A DNA stretch of 23,050 nucleotides, from positions 1 through 23,050 of the forward strand of contig JAHACW010000037.1 of NCBI GenBank assembly GCA_018375675.1, written 5' to 3'. The first letter of the stretch is position 1; each line of letters starts with the position of its first letter. This stretch comes from Actinomyces sp. GTDB lineage: Bacteria; Actinomycetota; Actinomycetes; Actinomycetales; Actinomycetaceae. The translations under genes and the position numbers were made by a program. Below, in pieces: positions 14,629 to 21,466 of this stretch. The notes under the pieces were generated by a model that saw nothing but the letters and a program-made list of their open reading frames with translations, was not told the origin of the DNA and made no database searches.

Positions 14629-15321
14629 TCACAGGTTGGAAGGCCACCAGCTGGTCATCGTCGCGCCGCACTCGGTCTTGTCGGACATCCCAGGATCGTA
14701 AGGAATCGACAGCGTAAAAGTGGCGGGCGACCCGGGCGTCAACGTGATCGTCGTCGTGCCCTGGTACGGCGAGCTGGGGCTGGGGTTCTTCCCCTTGTCC
14801 GCGGTAAACCCGTTGATCTCCACATCGAGCGCGCCCAGCGAGGCGATCGGGGAAGAATCTTTGAGAGTGAGCGTGCCGTTCACCGTGGTCGTCACCTGAT
14901 CGGTTGTGCATTCGCCCATCGCGATGGTGAAGTCAGCGTCCTTGTTGGTGCGGTAGACCTGTGCGAGAGTCTCCTTGGCCGCGCACTGTTCGTGGATCGC
15001 GTCCTTGGTGGCCTGGGTCGCCGAATCGTAGGTCTTGAGCGAGTCTCGGATCGACGCGGCGGATTCGCGCGTGATCGAGTTGCACCAGCTCTCGGCATCC
15101 TTGCGCACGGTGGCGGCATCCAGCGCGGCCTTTGCCTCCGTGATCTGCTGATCGACCGCGGCCTTGTCGGACTGGGCCTGCTCAGCCTGTGCCTCGTACG
15201 TGGATGCAGAATGTGTGCGCCACGCGTTAATGCCCCCGACGATGGCTGAGAGGACGATGAACGCCGTGGCGAGGATGGCGCCCGCGACGGTCGCGGCACG
15301 CAGGGGTGCGGGAGCGCTCAC
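14629..15321 (-). CDS. Module B, gene 2: single-pass protein with four-Cys outer domain
   Basis: 230 aa, family not recognised. One membrane helix (about 10-33), then a heptad-rich stalk rich in Ala/Gln/Lys (about 40-75) and an outer, probably beta-rich domain (about 76-230) with cysteines at 80 (SWC), 113 (EQC), 138 (GEC) and 218 (TEC). The end is SWWPSNL, matching SIWPTGL in module A and EYFPNA in module C. Conserved cysteine spacing suggests disulfides outside the cell. It starts at GTG 15321, overlapping gene 1 by 4 nt, and shares no enzyme motif with any family I recognise. The stalk and anchoring helix fit a hetero-oligomer with gene 1. Confidence 0.85.
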   Translation of the reverse strand: MSAPAPLRAATVAGAILATAFIVLSAIVGGINAWRTHSASTYEAQAEQAQSDKAAVDQQITEAKAALDAATVRKDAESWCNSITRESAASIRDSLKTYDSATQATKDAIHEQCAAKETLAQVYRTNKDADFTIAMGECTTDQVTTTVNGTLTLKDSSPIASLGALDVEINGFTADKGKNPSPSSPYQGTTTITLTPGSPATFTLSIPYDPGMSDKTECGATMTSWWPSNL

Positions 15322-15881
15322 TTGGTGGCCTCCTGGAGTTGCTGGTTGATGGACTCGAGCGTCGAGCGGGCCGTGTCGAGCTCATTCTGGGCGGTCTCGG
15401 CGCGGCTCTTCGCATCCTCCTGGATACGGCCGCTGGCCCCCAGGTGCGACCAGGCAATGACGAGCACGGCAATGAACACCGCGACGAGCGCCCACGATGC
15501 TGCGCACGCGAGAACCCACTTGAGCGTTCCGCTCTTCTCGGGTGCATCAGCCTCTTCGCTGTTGTTGTCGTCGACGGGGGAGGTGGGCATCGGAATCGGT
15601 GCGACCTGTGCCTCCGCTACCGACGAGGCGGGGGCGACCTCCTGCGGGAGGGAGGCCTCGGGCATGGGGATAGGTGTACCGGCGGAAGTGGAGGCCCGCT
15701 CCTCGGTGGATGAAGCCGGGAAGGCCTCGTCCACCGCTGGAACTGCGACCTCAACGTGCTGAGGAGAGGGCATCGGTGCCTCGTACGGCTCGACGTAGTC
15801 CGTCCATGCGTGGCCGTCCCACCAGCGCAGTTGATTTGCGCCGCTGGGGTCGGCGTACCAGCCTTCCGCGGGTTCACTCAT
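15318..15881 (-). CDS. Module B, gene 1: DUF2510 single-pass protein with C-terminal coil
   Basis: 187 aa. The N-terminal DUF2510 domain (about 5-31: EGWYADPSGANQLRWWDGHAWTDYV) is followed by a long acidic, Pro/Ala/Ser-rich linker (about 32-118), one membrane helix (about 121-144) and a C-terminal coil-prone segment (about 152-187, ending QQLQEATK). DUF2510 is a short tryptophan-rich domain common at the cytoplasmic N-terminus of actinobacterial membrane proteins; its partner is not established. ATG 15881 has AAGGA upstream. The gene lies 45 bp behind module A, so it may be co-transcribed with it. The linker holds three PIPMP or PMP-type repeats. Confidence 0.85.
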   Translation of the reverse strand: MSEPAEGWYADPSGANQLRWWDGHAWTDYVEPYEAPMPSPQHVEVAVPAVDEAFPASSTEERASTSAGTPIPMPEASLPQEVAPASSVAEAQVAPIPMPTSPVDDNNSEEADAPEKSGTLKWVLACAASWALVAVFIAVLVIAWSHLGASGRIQEDAKSRAETAQNELDTARSTLESINQQLQEATK

Positions 15882-15926
15882 CGTGATTCCTTCTCTCGTG
15901 TCAGGAGACAGCTGTGAATATGGCGC

Positions 15927-16640
15927 TCACAGACCGGTGGGCCAGATGCTCTTGACGCGCACCGCACAGTAGAAATCGCTGGTTGTTGCGAACGGAACTG
16001 TCGTTGAGAAGTTGCCTGTTCCACCCGGGGGTACGGCGGCAGTGGTCGTTCCGAGCGGAGAATCGGAATCGCTGATCTCGTGATTCGCCGCGAATACCTC
16101 GTAGACGACGTCGATGCTGCCGATCTTGGCCATGGTGGGTGCGTCGAGCGATACGGTGCCGGAAATGTTGACGGTGGTCCCGTTTCCATTGCATGTTGGC
16201 GTCGACGTGTTGACCATGCCGCGCTTGAGGTCCTTAGCGAATGCCTCTGCGAATGCCTTCTTGCCGCCGCAGACCTCTCCGACTGCGTTGCGCTGCGGCT
16301 CCGACATTGTCTTGAGGGTGGTCGCCATCTTGTCGAGGTCGGTCACCTTCATCTTGTCTTTATCGAAGTCGGTGCACCACTGCTGAGCGTCCTTCTTCGC
16401 CTTGGCCGCGGTGATCTGCTCCTGAGTGGACGTGATTTCGCTGCTGATTTCCACGGTCTTAGCATCCGCGGACTGGATCTCGGCCCGCATATCCTCAATC
16501 TCCTGAGCCTTCGAGCGAGCGCTGACGTACATGGTGGCGCTGACAAGGAGGAAGATGACGGCGAGAACCGAGCAGATGATCGTCAGGATCTTAGGAACGC
16601 TGGAGGGCTTTTTCGCCTGGGGCTGGACTCCGTAGCTCAC
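15927..16640 (-). CDS. Module A, gene 2: single-pass protein with four-Cys outer domain
   Basis: 237 aa, family not recognised. A short cytoplasmic N-terminus with KK precedes one membrane helix (about 17-39) and the longest stalk of the three paralogues (about 42-85; charged heptads such as AQEIEDMRAEIQ). The outer domain has cysteines at 89 (QWC), 124 (EVC), 150 (PTC) and 225 (FYC), giving spacings of 35, 26 and 75, close to module B (33, 25, 80). A beta-rich region TTVNISGTVSLDAPTM resembles TTTVNGTLTLKDSSPI of module B. The protein ends SIWPTGL. It starts at GTG 16640, overlapping gene 1 by 4 nt. Role unknown; a sensor, receptor or envelope scaffold would fit the layout. Confidence 0.85.
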   Translation of the reverse strand: MSYGVQPQAKKPSSVPKILTIICSVLAVIFLLVSATMYVSARSKAQEIEDMRAEIQSADAKTVEISSEITSTQEQITAAKAKKDAQQWCTDFDKDKMKVTDLDKMATTLKTMSEPQRNAVGEVCGGKKAFAEAFAKDLKRGMVNTSTPTCNGNGTTVNISGTVSLDAPTMAKIGSIDVVYEVFAANHEISDSDSPLGTTTAAVPPGGTGNFSTTVPFATTSDFYCAVRVKSIWPTGL

Positions 16641-17125
16641 TTCTGTGCCTCCTCGAGTTCTTTCTTCACCTTGTCGAGTTCATCCTGTTTATTGTCGAGG
16701 CTGATCTTTGTGGAGTTGCGCTGCTCCTGCACGTCGCGCCACTCGACGTTCTGAGCGCGCAGCTGCATGCCCGAGTACACCATCGTGCCGAAGAAAACGA
16801 CCATGAGGAGAACGGAGACAATAGTGCCGATGACCCATCCGCGACCGCTCTTCGGAGCGGCGTCTCCCGCCTGCGGGTCCATTCCAGCGGCGCCCAGCTG
16901 CGGGGCAACACCCGCCGGATTGTAGGGGTCGGAGGAAACGGTCGGAGCCTGCGACTGGGCGGGCATGTACTGCCCCGCCGCCTGGTCTACGGGCATTTGC
17001 TGCGCGACAGGTGCTCCCTGCTGCGACATATCGTGGAATTGTTCGGTCCACTCGCCGCCGTTCCACCAGCGAAGGCGCTGGCTTCCTGCGGGGTCGGGGT
17101 ACCATCCGGGTGCTGGTTGAGGCAT
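16637..17125 (-). CDS. Module A, gene 1: DUF2510 single-pass protein with C-terminal coil
   Basis: 162 aa. N-terminal DUF2510 (about 4-30: PAPGWYPDPAGSQRLRWWNGGEWTEQF), then a Gln/Pro/Ala-rich linker (about 31-93), one membrane helix (about 97-119) and a C-terminal heptad-rich helix (about 124-162, NKQDELDKVKKELEEAQK). The basic KSGR just before the helix puts the N-terminus inside and the coil outside. ATG 17125 is used: AAAGGA lies 5 nt upstream and a TACACT -10 box a further 14 nt; an in-frame start at 17161 would lie upstream of that promoter. It is the first gene of the three-module cluster and is divergent from the AAE transporter gene. Confidence 0.85.
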   Translation of the reverse strand: MPQPAPGWYPDPAGSQRLRWWNGGEWTEQFHDMSQQGAPVAQQMPVDQAAGQYMPAQSQAPTVSSDPYNPAGVAPQLGAAGMDPQAGDAAPKSGRGWVIGTIVSVLLMVVFFGTMVYSGMQLRAQNVEWRDVQEQRNSTKISLDNKQDELDKVKKELEEAQK

Positions 17126-17150
17126 GACCGTCCTTTCAGTTTCTGGCACT

Positions 17151-17156
17151 AGTGTA
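17151..17156 (-). promoter_or_regulatory. -10 hexamer TACACT for the three-module cluster
   Basis: On the minus strand TACACT predicts a start near 17144, about 20 nt before ATG 17125, with the AAAGGA site in between. It is identical to the -10 of the aldo/keto reductase at 7524. Confidence 0.5.
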
Positions 17157-17222
17157 ACCAATCCGTGAGGTTCTTAACGCAGGCAATCTGACAGTCGTGG
17201 GGAACGTCGGACGCATGACAGG

Positions 17223-17228
17223 TACTCT
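17223..17228 (+). promoter_or_regulatory. -10 hexamer TACTCT, leaderless start of AAE transporter
   Basis: TACTCT ends 7 nt before ATG 17236. If used, the earlier in-frame starts at 17197 and 17215 are excluded. Confidence 0.45.
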
Positions 17229-17235
17229 GAAAGCT

Positions 17236-18810
17236 ATGGCCTCTCTTTTTGCGTCTTCACCCCTGCTCGCGCTGTTTGTCGTTGTTGCGTTGGGTGCGGC
17301 GATCGGGGCCATTCGGATCGGCCCGCTGCGCTTCGGAGCGGCGGGTGCTCTCTTCGTCGGCCTCATCGTTTCGGCTTTGCATCCCGAGGTTGTCAGTACA
17401 CACATGTCGATCGTCCAGCCGATGGGCCTGGCCTTCTTCGTGTATTGCGTCGGCATTTCCGCGGGCGCGACCTTCTTCCAAGATTTGCGTAAGCAGACGA
17501 ACCTCCTCGCTCTCACGACAATCGTGTGCGTCGTGGGTGCGCTCATCGCGCTCGCGGGAGGCCGCCTCTTCGGCCTGTCCTCTGGACTCACGTCGGGCCT
17601 GTTCACGGGAGCTCTGACGGCCGCGCCCGCCCTCGATACGGCCACCCGCCTCACGGGGGACCCGAACGCGGCGGTCGGATACGCCTTCGGCTATCCGGTG
17701 GGCGTCATCGGCGGCATCCTCATCGTCACGATCACCGTGACGAGGAAATGGGTTGGCCCCAAGGACACGCCGTCCCTCGCGGGGTCCTCCCTGGAAGCCG
17801 TCAGCGTGCACGTGACCAAGCAGATCAACACCCGTGACATTGATGCGTGGCGCGAGCAGCGCGTGCGCCTGTCCTACCTGCGACGCGATGGTCGCACCCG
17901 CGTCATCGCCCCCGGCGAGGACCTGCTGCCCGGCGACTACGTTGTCATGGTCGGTGATCCCGCGTCGATCAAGGAAACGGCGCCCCGCGTCGGTGAGATC
18001 CTCGACCACAACCTCGAGGACGACCGTTCCGACCTTGCCTTCGAGCGCATCGTCGTGTCCAACCCTGACGTCGCCGGCCGCAGCGTCTGCGAGCTCAACG
18101 TCACCAAGCGCTTCGGTGCCGTCATCACGCGCGTGCGCCGTGGTGACCTGGACCTCCTGGCCCGCGACGACCTTGACCTGCAGCTCGGCGATCACGTCGC
18201 CGTCGTCGTTCCCACGGATGAGCTCGACGACGTCGCCGAGTGGCTCGGCGACTCCGAGCGCCGCGTCGCCGAGGTTGACGGCATGGCTTTTGGCATTGGC
18301 CTCGTCCTCGGCCTGCTTCTGGGCATCGTGTCCTTCCCGCTGCCCGGTGGCCAGGGCTTCCAGCTGGGCGCCGCCGCCGGCCCCCTGATCGTCGGCATGC
18401 TGCTCGGCGCACTGCGTCGCACCGGACCGCTCGTGTGGACCCTACCCGCCGCCGCGAACCTGACGATCCGACAGATCGGCCTCATGCTGTTCCTCGCGGC
18501 CCTCGGCCTGAATGCAGGACCGCAGTTCGCGAGCCTGCTCGGCAGCCCCGAGGGTTGGCGCGCCGCGCTCCTCGCTGCCGTCATGGTTGTCGTGTGCTGC
18601 GTCATTCAGGCCCTCGGTGCGAAGTTCATTGGTCTGTCCTCCGCGCGCGCCGCGGGTGGAATTGCGGGCTTCCTCGGCCAGCCGGCAGTCCTGCAGGCCG
18701 CCGACGCCCGCGTCACCGACGAGCGCATCGAGGCCGCCTACGCGACCCTCTTCGCCTTCGCGATTATCGTCAAGATACTGCTCCTACCACTCATCACCTC
18801 CTTCCTGTGA
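17236..18810 (+). CDS. AAE-family transporter with two TrkA-C domains
   Basis: 524 aa integral membrane protein of the aspartate:alanine exchanger family. An N-terminal bundle of about five helices (about 6-170) contains TAAPALDTATRLTGDPNAAVGYAFGYPVGVIGG. Two cytoplasmic TrkA-C (RCK_C) domains follow, about 185-255 and 268-338, each with the GEDLLPGDYVVMVG or DDLDLQLGDHVAVVV strand pattern. A second bundle of about five helices (about 349-524) ends with GGIAGFLGQPAVLQAADARVTDERIEAAYATLFAFAIIVKILLL. Length and order match the family. Members exchange amino or dicarboxylic acids; the substrate here is not readable. No decarboxylase gene adjoins it, so the classical aspartate-alanine proton-motive cycle is not supported by context. 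The start is set from the leaderless promoter pattern. Confidence 0.85.
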   Translation: MASLFASSPLLALFVVVALGAAIGAIRIGPLRFGAAGALFVGLIVSALHPEVVSTHMSIVQPMGLAFFVYCVGISAGATFFQDLRKQTNLLALTTIVCVVGALIALAGGRLFGLSSGLTSGLFTGALTAAPALDTATRLTGDPNAAVGYAFGYPVGVIGGILIVTITVTRKWVGPKDTPSLAGSSLEAVSVHVTKQINTRDIDAWREQRVRLSYLRRDGRTRVIAPGEDLLPGDYVVMVGDPASIKETAPRVGEILDHNLEDDRSDLAFERIVVSNPDVAGRSVCELNVTKRFGAVITRVRRGDLDLLARDDLDLQLGDHVAVVVPTDELDDVAEWLGDSERRVAEVDGMAFGIGLVLGLLLGIVSFPLPGGQGFQLGAAAGPLIVGMLLGALRRTGPLVWTLPAAANLTIRQIGLMLFLAALGLNAGPQFASLLGSPEGWRAALLAAVMVVVCCVIQALGAKFIGLSSARAAGGIAGFLGQPAVLQAADARVTDERIEAAYATLFAFAIIVKILLLPLITSFL

Positions 18811-18816
18811 GCGCCG

Positions 18817-18822
18817 TAGACT
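18817..18822 (+). promoter_or_regulatory. -10 hexamer TAGACT, leaderless start
   Basis: TAGACT lies just after the transporter stop and ends 6 nt before ATG 18829 of the Nudix gene. No ribosome site fits between. Confidence 0.55.
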
Positions 18823-18828
18823 AGGGCC

Positions 18829-19350
18829 ATGGCTACCCCCGACTTCGTCCTCGAACTGCGCCGCCACGTCGGCCATGCGCCCCTGTGGATGCCCGGCACG
18901 ACCGTCGTCATCGCGCGCCCCGCCCCCGGTCGGGCGGCGATCGACTGGGAGCACCCCATCGCTCCTGAGGATGTCGAGATCCTCTGCGTGCGTCGCTCGG
19001 ATAACGGCGCCTGGACCCCCGTGACCGGCATCGTCGACCCGGGCGAGGAGCCCGCGATCGCCGCCGCACGCGAGGCCTTGGAGGAAGCCGACGTTCGTAT
19101 CGAGGTACGCCGCCTCCTGTCCGTCGAGGTCGTCGGTCCCGTCACCTACGACAATGGCGACGTCACCACCTACCTGGACGTCGCCTTCGCCGCCGAGTGG
19201 GTGAGCGGTGAGCCCAGCCCCGCCGACGGCGAAAACAGCGAGACCGCTTTCTTCCGCGGCGACCAGCTCCCGCCCATGAATGACCGCTTCCGCCGCGCCG
19301 TTGCCAAGGCCCTGAGTGGTCGCCCCGACGCGGACTTCCTCACCGCCTGA
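18829..19350 (+). CDS. Nudix hydrolase
   Basis: 173 aa cytoplasmic pyrophosphohydrolase of the Nudix superfamily. The Nudix box runs from G67 to V89 (GIVDPGEEPAIAAAREALEE, then ADV): G67, E73, R81, E82, E85 and E86 are all present, so metal binding should be intact. The usual glycine after the EE pair is replaced by aspartate (D88). The N-terminal strands (MPGTTVVIARP, ILCVRR) and late acidic region match many actinobacterial Nudix proteins. The substrate (nucleotide, sugar nucleotide or NAD-type) is not predictable. It appears to be transcribed from its own leaderless promoter only 18 nt after the AAE transporter stop. Confidence 0.88.
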   Translation: MATPDFVLELRRHVGHAPLWMPGTTVVIARPAPGRAAIDWEHPIAPEDVEILCVRRSDNGAWTPVTGIVDPGEEPAIAAAREALEEADVRIEVRRLLSVEVVGPVTYDNGDVTTYLDVAFAAEWVSGEPSPADGENSETAFFRGDQLPPMNDRFRRAVAKALSGRPDADFLTA

Positions 19351-19425
19351 CCTCGCGTGAGCAGAGGGGCGCGTCCCGGCCTCGTCGAGGTGAGCGCGAA
19401 AAGGCTTGTGTTTCTGTCAAACCCC

Positions 19426-19454
19426 TTGCGGGACTGAAGTCCTAGTGGTGGAAT
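19426..19454 (+). promoter_or_regulatory. Promoter of ohr, leaderless
   Basis: -35 TTGCGG (19426-19431), a 17-nt spacer, and -10 TGGAAT (19449-19454), which ends 6 nt before ATG 19461. Of the leaderless cases in this window it has the best -35 match. No MarR/OhrR-type operator or ohrR gene is obvious nearby. Confidence 0.5.
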
Positions 19455-19460
19455 GGGTGC

Positions 19461-19892
19461 ATGGATACACCTAGCAAGATTGCATATTCTGTCACCGCCG
19501 ACTCCACCGGTGGTCGCGCCGGCACCTCCTCCGTCCCCGCGCTCGGCATCAGCCACGTCATGCGCATGCCCAAGGAACTGGGTGGCCCCGGCGACGGCCC
19601 CAACCCCGAAGCCCTCTTCGCCATGGGCTACGGCGCATGCTTCCAGGGCGCCATGGGCCTGGCCGCCAAGGAACTGGGCATCGACACCAAGGACTCCGTC
19701 GTGCGCACCACCATCGGGCTTGGCCCCGAGGGCGACTCCTTCGCCCTCACCGCCGACATCGAGGTCTTCATCCCCGGCGTCGAGCTCGACCGCGCCCAGG
19801 CCCTCGTCGACCGCGCGCACCAGCTGTGCCCGTACTCCAAGGCCACTCGCGGCAACGTGCCCGTCACCGTCACCGCCGTCGCCAACCTCTGA
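19461..19892 (+). CDS. ohr: Organic hydroperoxide resistance protein (Ohr/OsmC family)
   Basis: 143 aa thiol peroxidase that reduces organic and fatty-acid hydroperoxides, cytoplasmic homodimer. The two redox cysteines are in their family settings: C60 in ALFAMGYGACFQGAM and C123 in AHQLCPYSKATRGN. The conserved arginine (R19 in TGGRAG) and glutamate (E50 in NPEALF) that shape the peroxide site are present. The Ohr subgroup is favoured over OsmC by the motifs CPYSKATRGN and GYGACF and by its length. It stands alone, without an adjacent ohrR regulator. A very strong hairpin terminator follows. Confidence 0.93.
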   Translation: MDTPSKIAYSVTADSTGGRAGTSSVPALGISHVMRMPKELGGPGDGPNPEALFAMGYGACFQGAMGLAAKELGIDTKDSVVRTTIGLGPEGDSFALTADIEVFIPGVELDRAQALVDRAHQLCPYSKATRGNVPVTVTAVANL

Positions 19893-19913
19893 GCGCACCC
19901 GATAGACGAAAGC

Positions 19914-19954
19914 AACCCCGGCCTCGTCCGTTCCACATGGACGAGGCCGGGGTT
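19914..19954 (+). terminator. Strong hairpin terminator after ohr
   Basis: Perfect 16-bp stem (AACCCCGGCCTCGTCC with its complement) and a 9-nt loop, starting 22 nt after the ohr stop. Confidence 0.85.
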
Positions 19955-19984
19955 CCTTCATGCCGTTGCGCCCGGCCGGGTGGA

Positions 19985-20128
19985 GCGTCAGGTGCCTTGC
20001 TGCGGGTGCCGCGCGCACGGCTTCACCCTTTGGGCTTGCCGCGCGCGGGCGTCAGGCGCCCGGCTGCGGGTGCCGCGCGCACGGCTTCACCCTTCGGTCT
20101 TGCCGCGCGCGGGCGTCAGGCGCCCTGC
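19985..20128 (-). repeat. 64-bp tandem repeat carrying terminator-like hairpins
   Basis: Units start at 19985, 20049 and 20113, each beginning GCGTCAGG; the first two are complete and the third is partial and overlaps the last codons and stop of the aminopeptidase gene (stop at 20116-20118). On the minus strand each full unit contains CCGCGCGC ... GCGCGCGG, a GC-rich hairpin, so the aminopeptidase transcript would meet two consecutive terminator-like structures. Sequence and period are read directly; the terminator role is inference. Confidence 0.7.
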
Positions 20129-21420
20129 CAGTACGCCTCAAGCACCCGGGAGAGGTCGAGGAGATCATCCACGTGGCTCATCTCGCGCGCCGAGTGCATC
20201 GACAGCAGGCCCACGCCCACGTCCACCGTCAGGATCCCCAGGCGGGTCGCCGTGATCGGGCCGATCGTCGTCCCGCACGGCATCGCGTTGTTACCCACGA
20301 AGTTCTGCGAAGCCACGCCCGCCGCCGCGCACGCGCGATTCCACAGGGCAATGCCCTCGCCGTCCGTCGCGTAACGCTGCTTCGAATTGATCTTGATGAT
20401 CGGTCCGCGACCCATCATCGGACGGTTATCCGGATCGTGGTGGCCCGCGTAGTTCGGGTGCACCGAATGCGCCGCGTCCGCGCTCACGCATGATGAGGCA
20501 GCGAGCATCCGCTCGAAACCGTCCTCGTCGCGGCCCAGAGCCTTCGCCGTGCGGCGCAGCACCGTCTCCAGGATCGGACCGGCCGCACCCGTGCGCGACT
20601 CCGAGCCCACCTCCTCGTGATCGAAACACATGAACACCGTGACGTCGCCGGCCGCAGGCGTGCCCTGCTTGGCCAGGCGCTCCAGGGCCACCAGGCCCGG
20701 GTGCACGCTTGACAGGTTGTCCTGGCGCGATGCAGCGATGAACTGGCCTTTGTCGCCGAAGAAGCCCGGCCCCTGGCTGGGGGTCAGGATCAGGTCGAAC
20801 GCCGCGACCTGTGACGCGTCGTCCAGGCCCGCCGTGCGCGCCACGTACTCCAGCACGTTGCCGTACGGGTTATCCACCGTCCACACCGGGTGCAGGTGCT
20901 TCTGCGGATCCAGCTTCAGCCCGCCCGGGTTGACGTCGCGATCCAGGTGAATCGCCAGCTGCGGGATGCGCGCGATCGGGCCCGTGCGGGCGAGGACGAC
21001 CTCGCCGCTATTGAGGACCAGGCGGCCCGCCAGCGTCAGCTCGCGATCCAGCCACGAGTTCCACATCATGCCGCCGTACACCTCGACGTCAATCTGGCCC
21101 CAGCCATCCGGCGTCGTCGACTGCACCGACGGCTTCACCGAGAACGCCGGCGAATCCGTATGCGCGCCGACGATGCGGAAGCCCGCGTCGTCGGCGACCG
21201 TCTCGGGCACGAACCACGCGGCCACCGCGCCGCCGCGCACCATCACGTGACCGCCCGGGGAGGCGTCCCACGCGCCCTTCTCGTCGACGCGCGTAAAGCC
21301 GGCGTCCACCAGGCGCTGCGCCACGACCTCGGCCGCGTGATAGGGGGAAGGAGAATCAAGGAGGAAATGCTGATAGTCCACCGCGTTCGCGTGGACCTCG
21401 TCCAATTCAAGCTGTGCCAT
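20116..21420 (-). CDS. apeB: M18 family aminopeptidase
   Basis: 434 aa dinuclear-zinc aminopeptidase that removes N-terminal residues, preferentially acidic or broad depending on the member, from peptides in the cytoplasm. Metal and catalytic residues are all in place: H87 in GAHTDSP, D234 in SRQDNLSS, E269/E270 in DHEEVGS, D315 in SADAAHSVHPNY and H409 in LLSMHSARE. The M18 motif MPCGTTIGPI is at 380-389. Length matches bacterial M18 proteins. ATG 21420 is preferred because the -10 hexamer TACCAT lies 6 nt upstream. It is divergent from the aldo/keto reductase across only 46 bp, and its 3' end carries the 64-bp tandem repeat. Gene name follows common usage for this family. Confidence 0.92.
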   Translation of the reverse strand: MAQLELDEVHANAVDYQHFLLDSPSPYHAAEVVAQRLVDAGFTRVDEKGAWDASPGGHVMVRGGAVAAWFVPETVADDAGFRIVGAHTDSPAFSVKPSVQSTTPDGWGQIDVEVYGGMMWNSWLDRELTLAGRLVLNSGEVVLARTGPIARIPQLAIHLDRDVNPGGLKLDPQKHLHPVWTVDNPYGNVLEYVARTAGLDDASQVAAFDLILTPSQGPGFFGDKGQFIAASRQDNLSSVHPGLVALERLAKQGTPAAGDVTVFMCFDHEEVGSESRTGAAGPILETVLRRTAKALGRDEDGFERMLAASSCVSADAAHSVHPNYAGHHDPDNRPMMGRGPIIKINSKQRYATDGEGIALWNRACAAAGVASQNFVGNNAMPCGTTIGPITATRLGILTVDVGVGLLSMHSAREMSHVDDLLDLSRVLEAYWQGA

Positions 21421-21426
21421 ACTCCA

Positions 21427-21460
21427 ATGGTAGAACGCCGCGCGTGGAGTGGCCTACGCT
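21427..21460. promoter_or_regulatory. Overlapping divergent promoters, both leaderless
   Basis: Minus strand: TACCAT (21432-21427), then 6 nt, then ATG 21420. Plus strand: TACGCT (21455-21460), then 6 nt, then ATG 21467. With normal spacing, the -35 region of each promoter falls next to or on the -10 of the other, so polymerase could probably serve only one direction at a time. Confidence 0.5.
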
Positions 21461-21466
21461 TGAGAC

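Noticed and set aside
17197..17235. Longer starts of the AAE transporter (17197 or ATG 17215)
   Set aside because: Both precede or overlap the TACTCT box at 17223-17228, and neither has a ribosome site; the family starts close to the first membrane helix.
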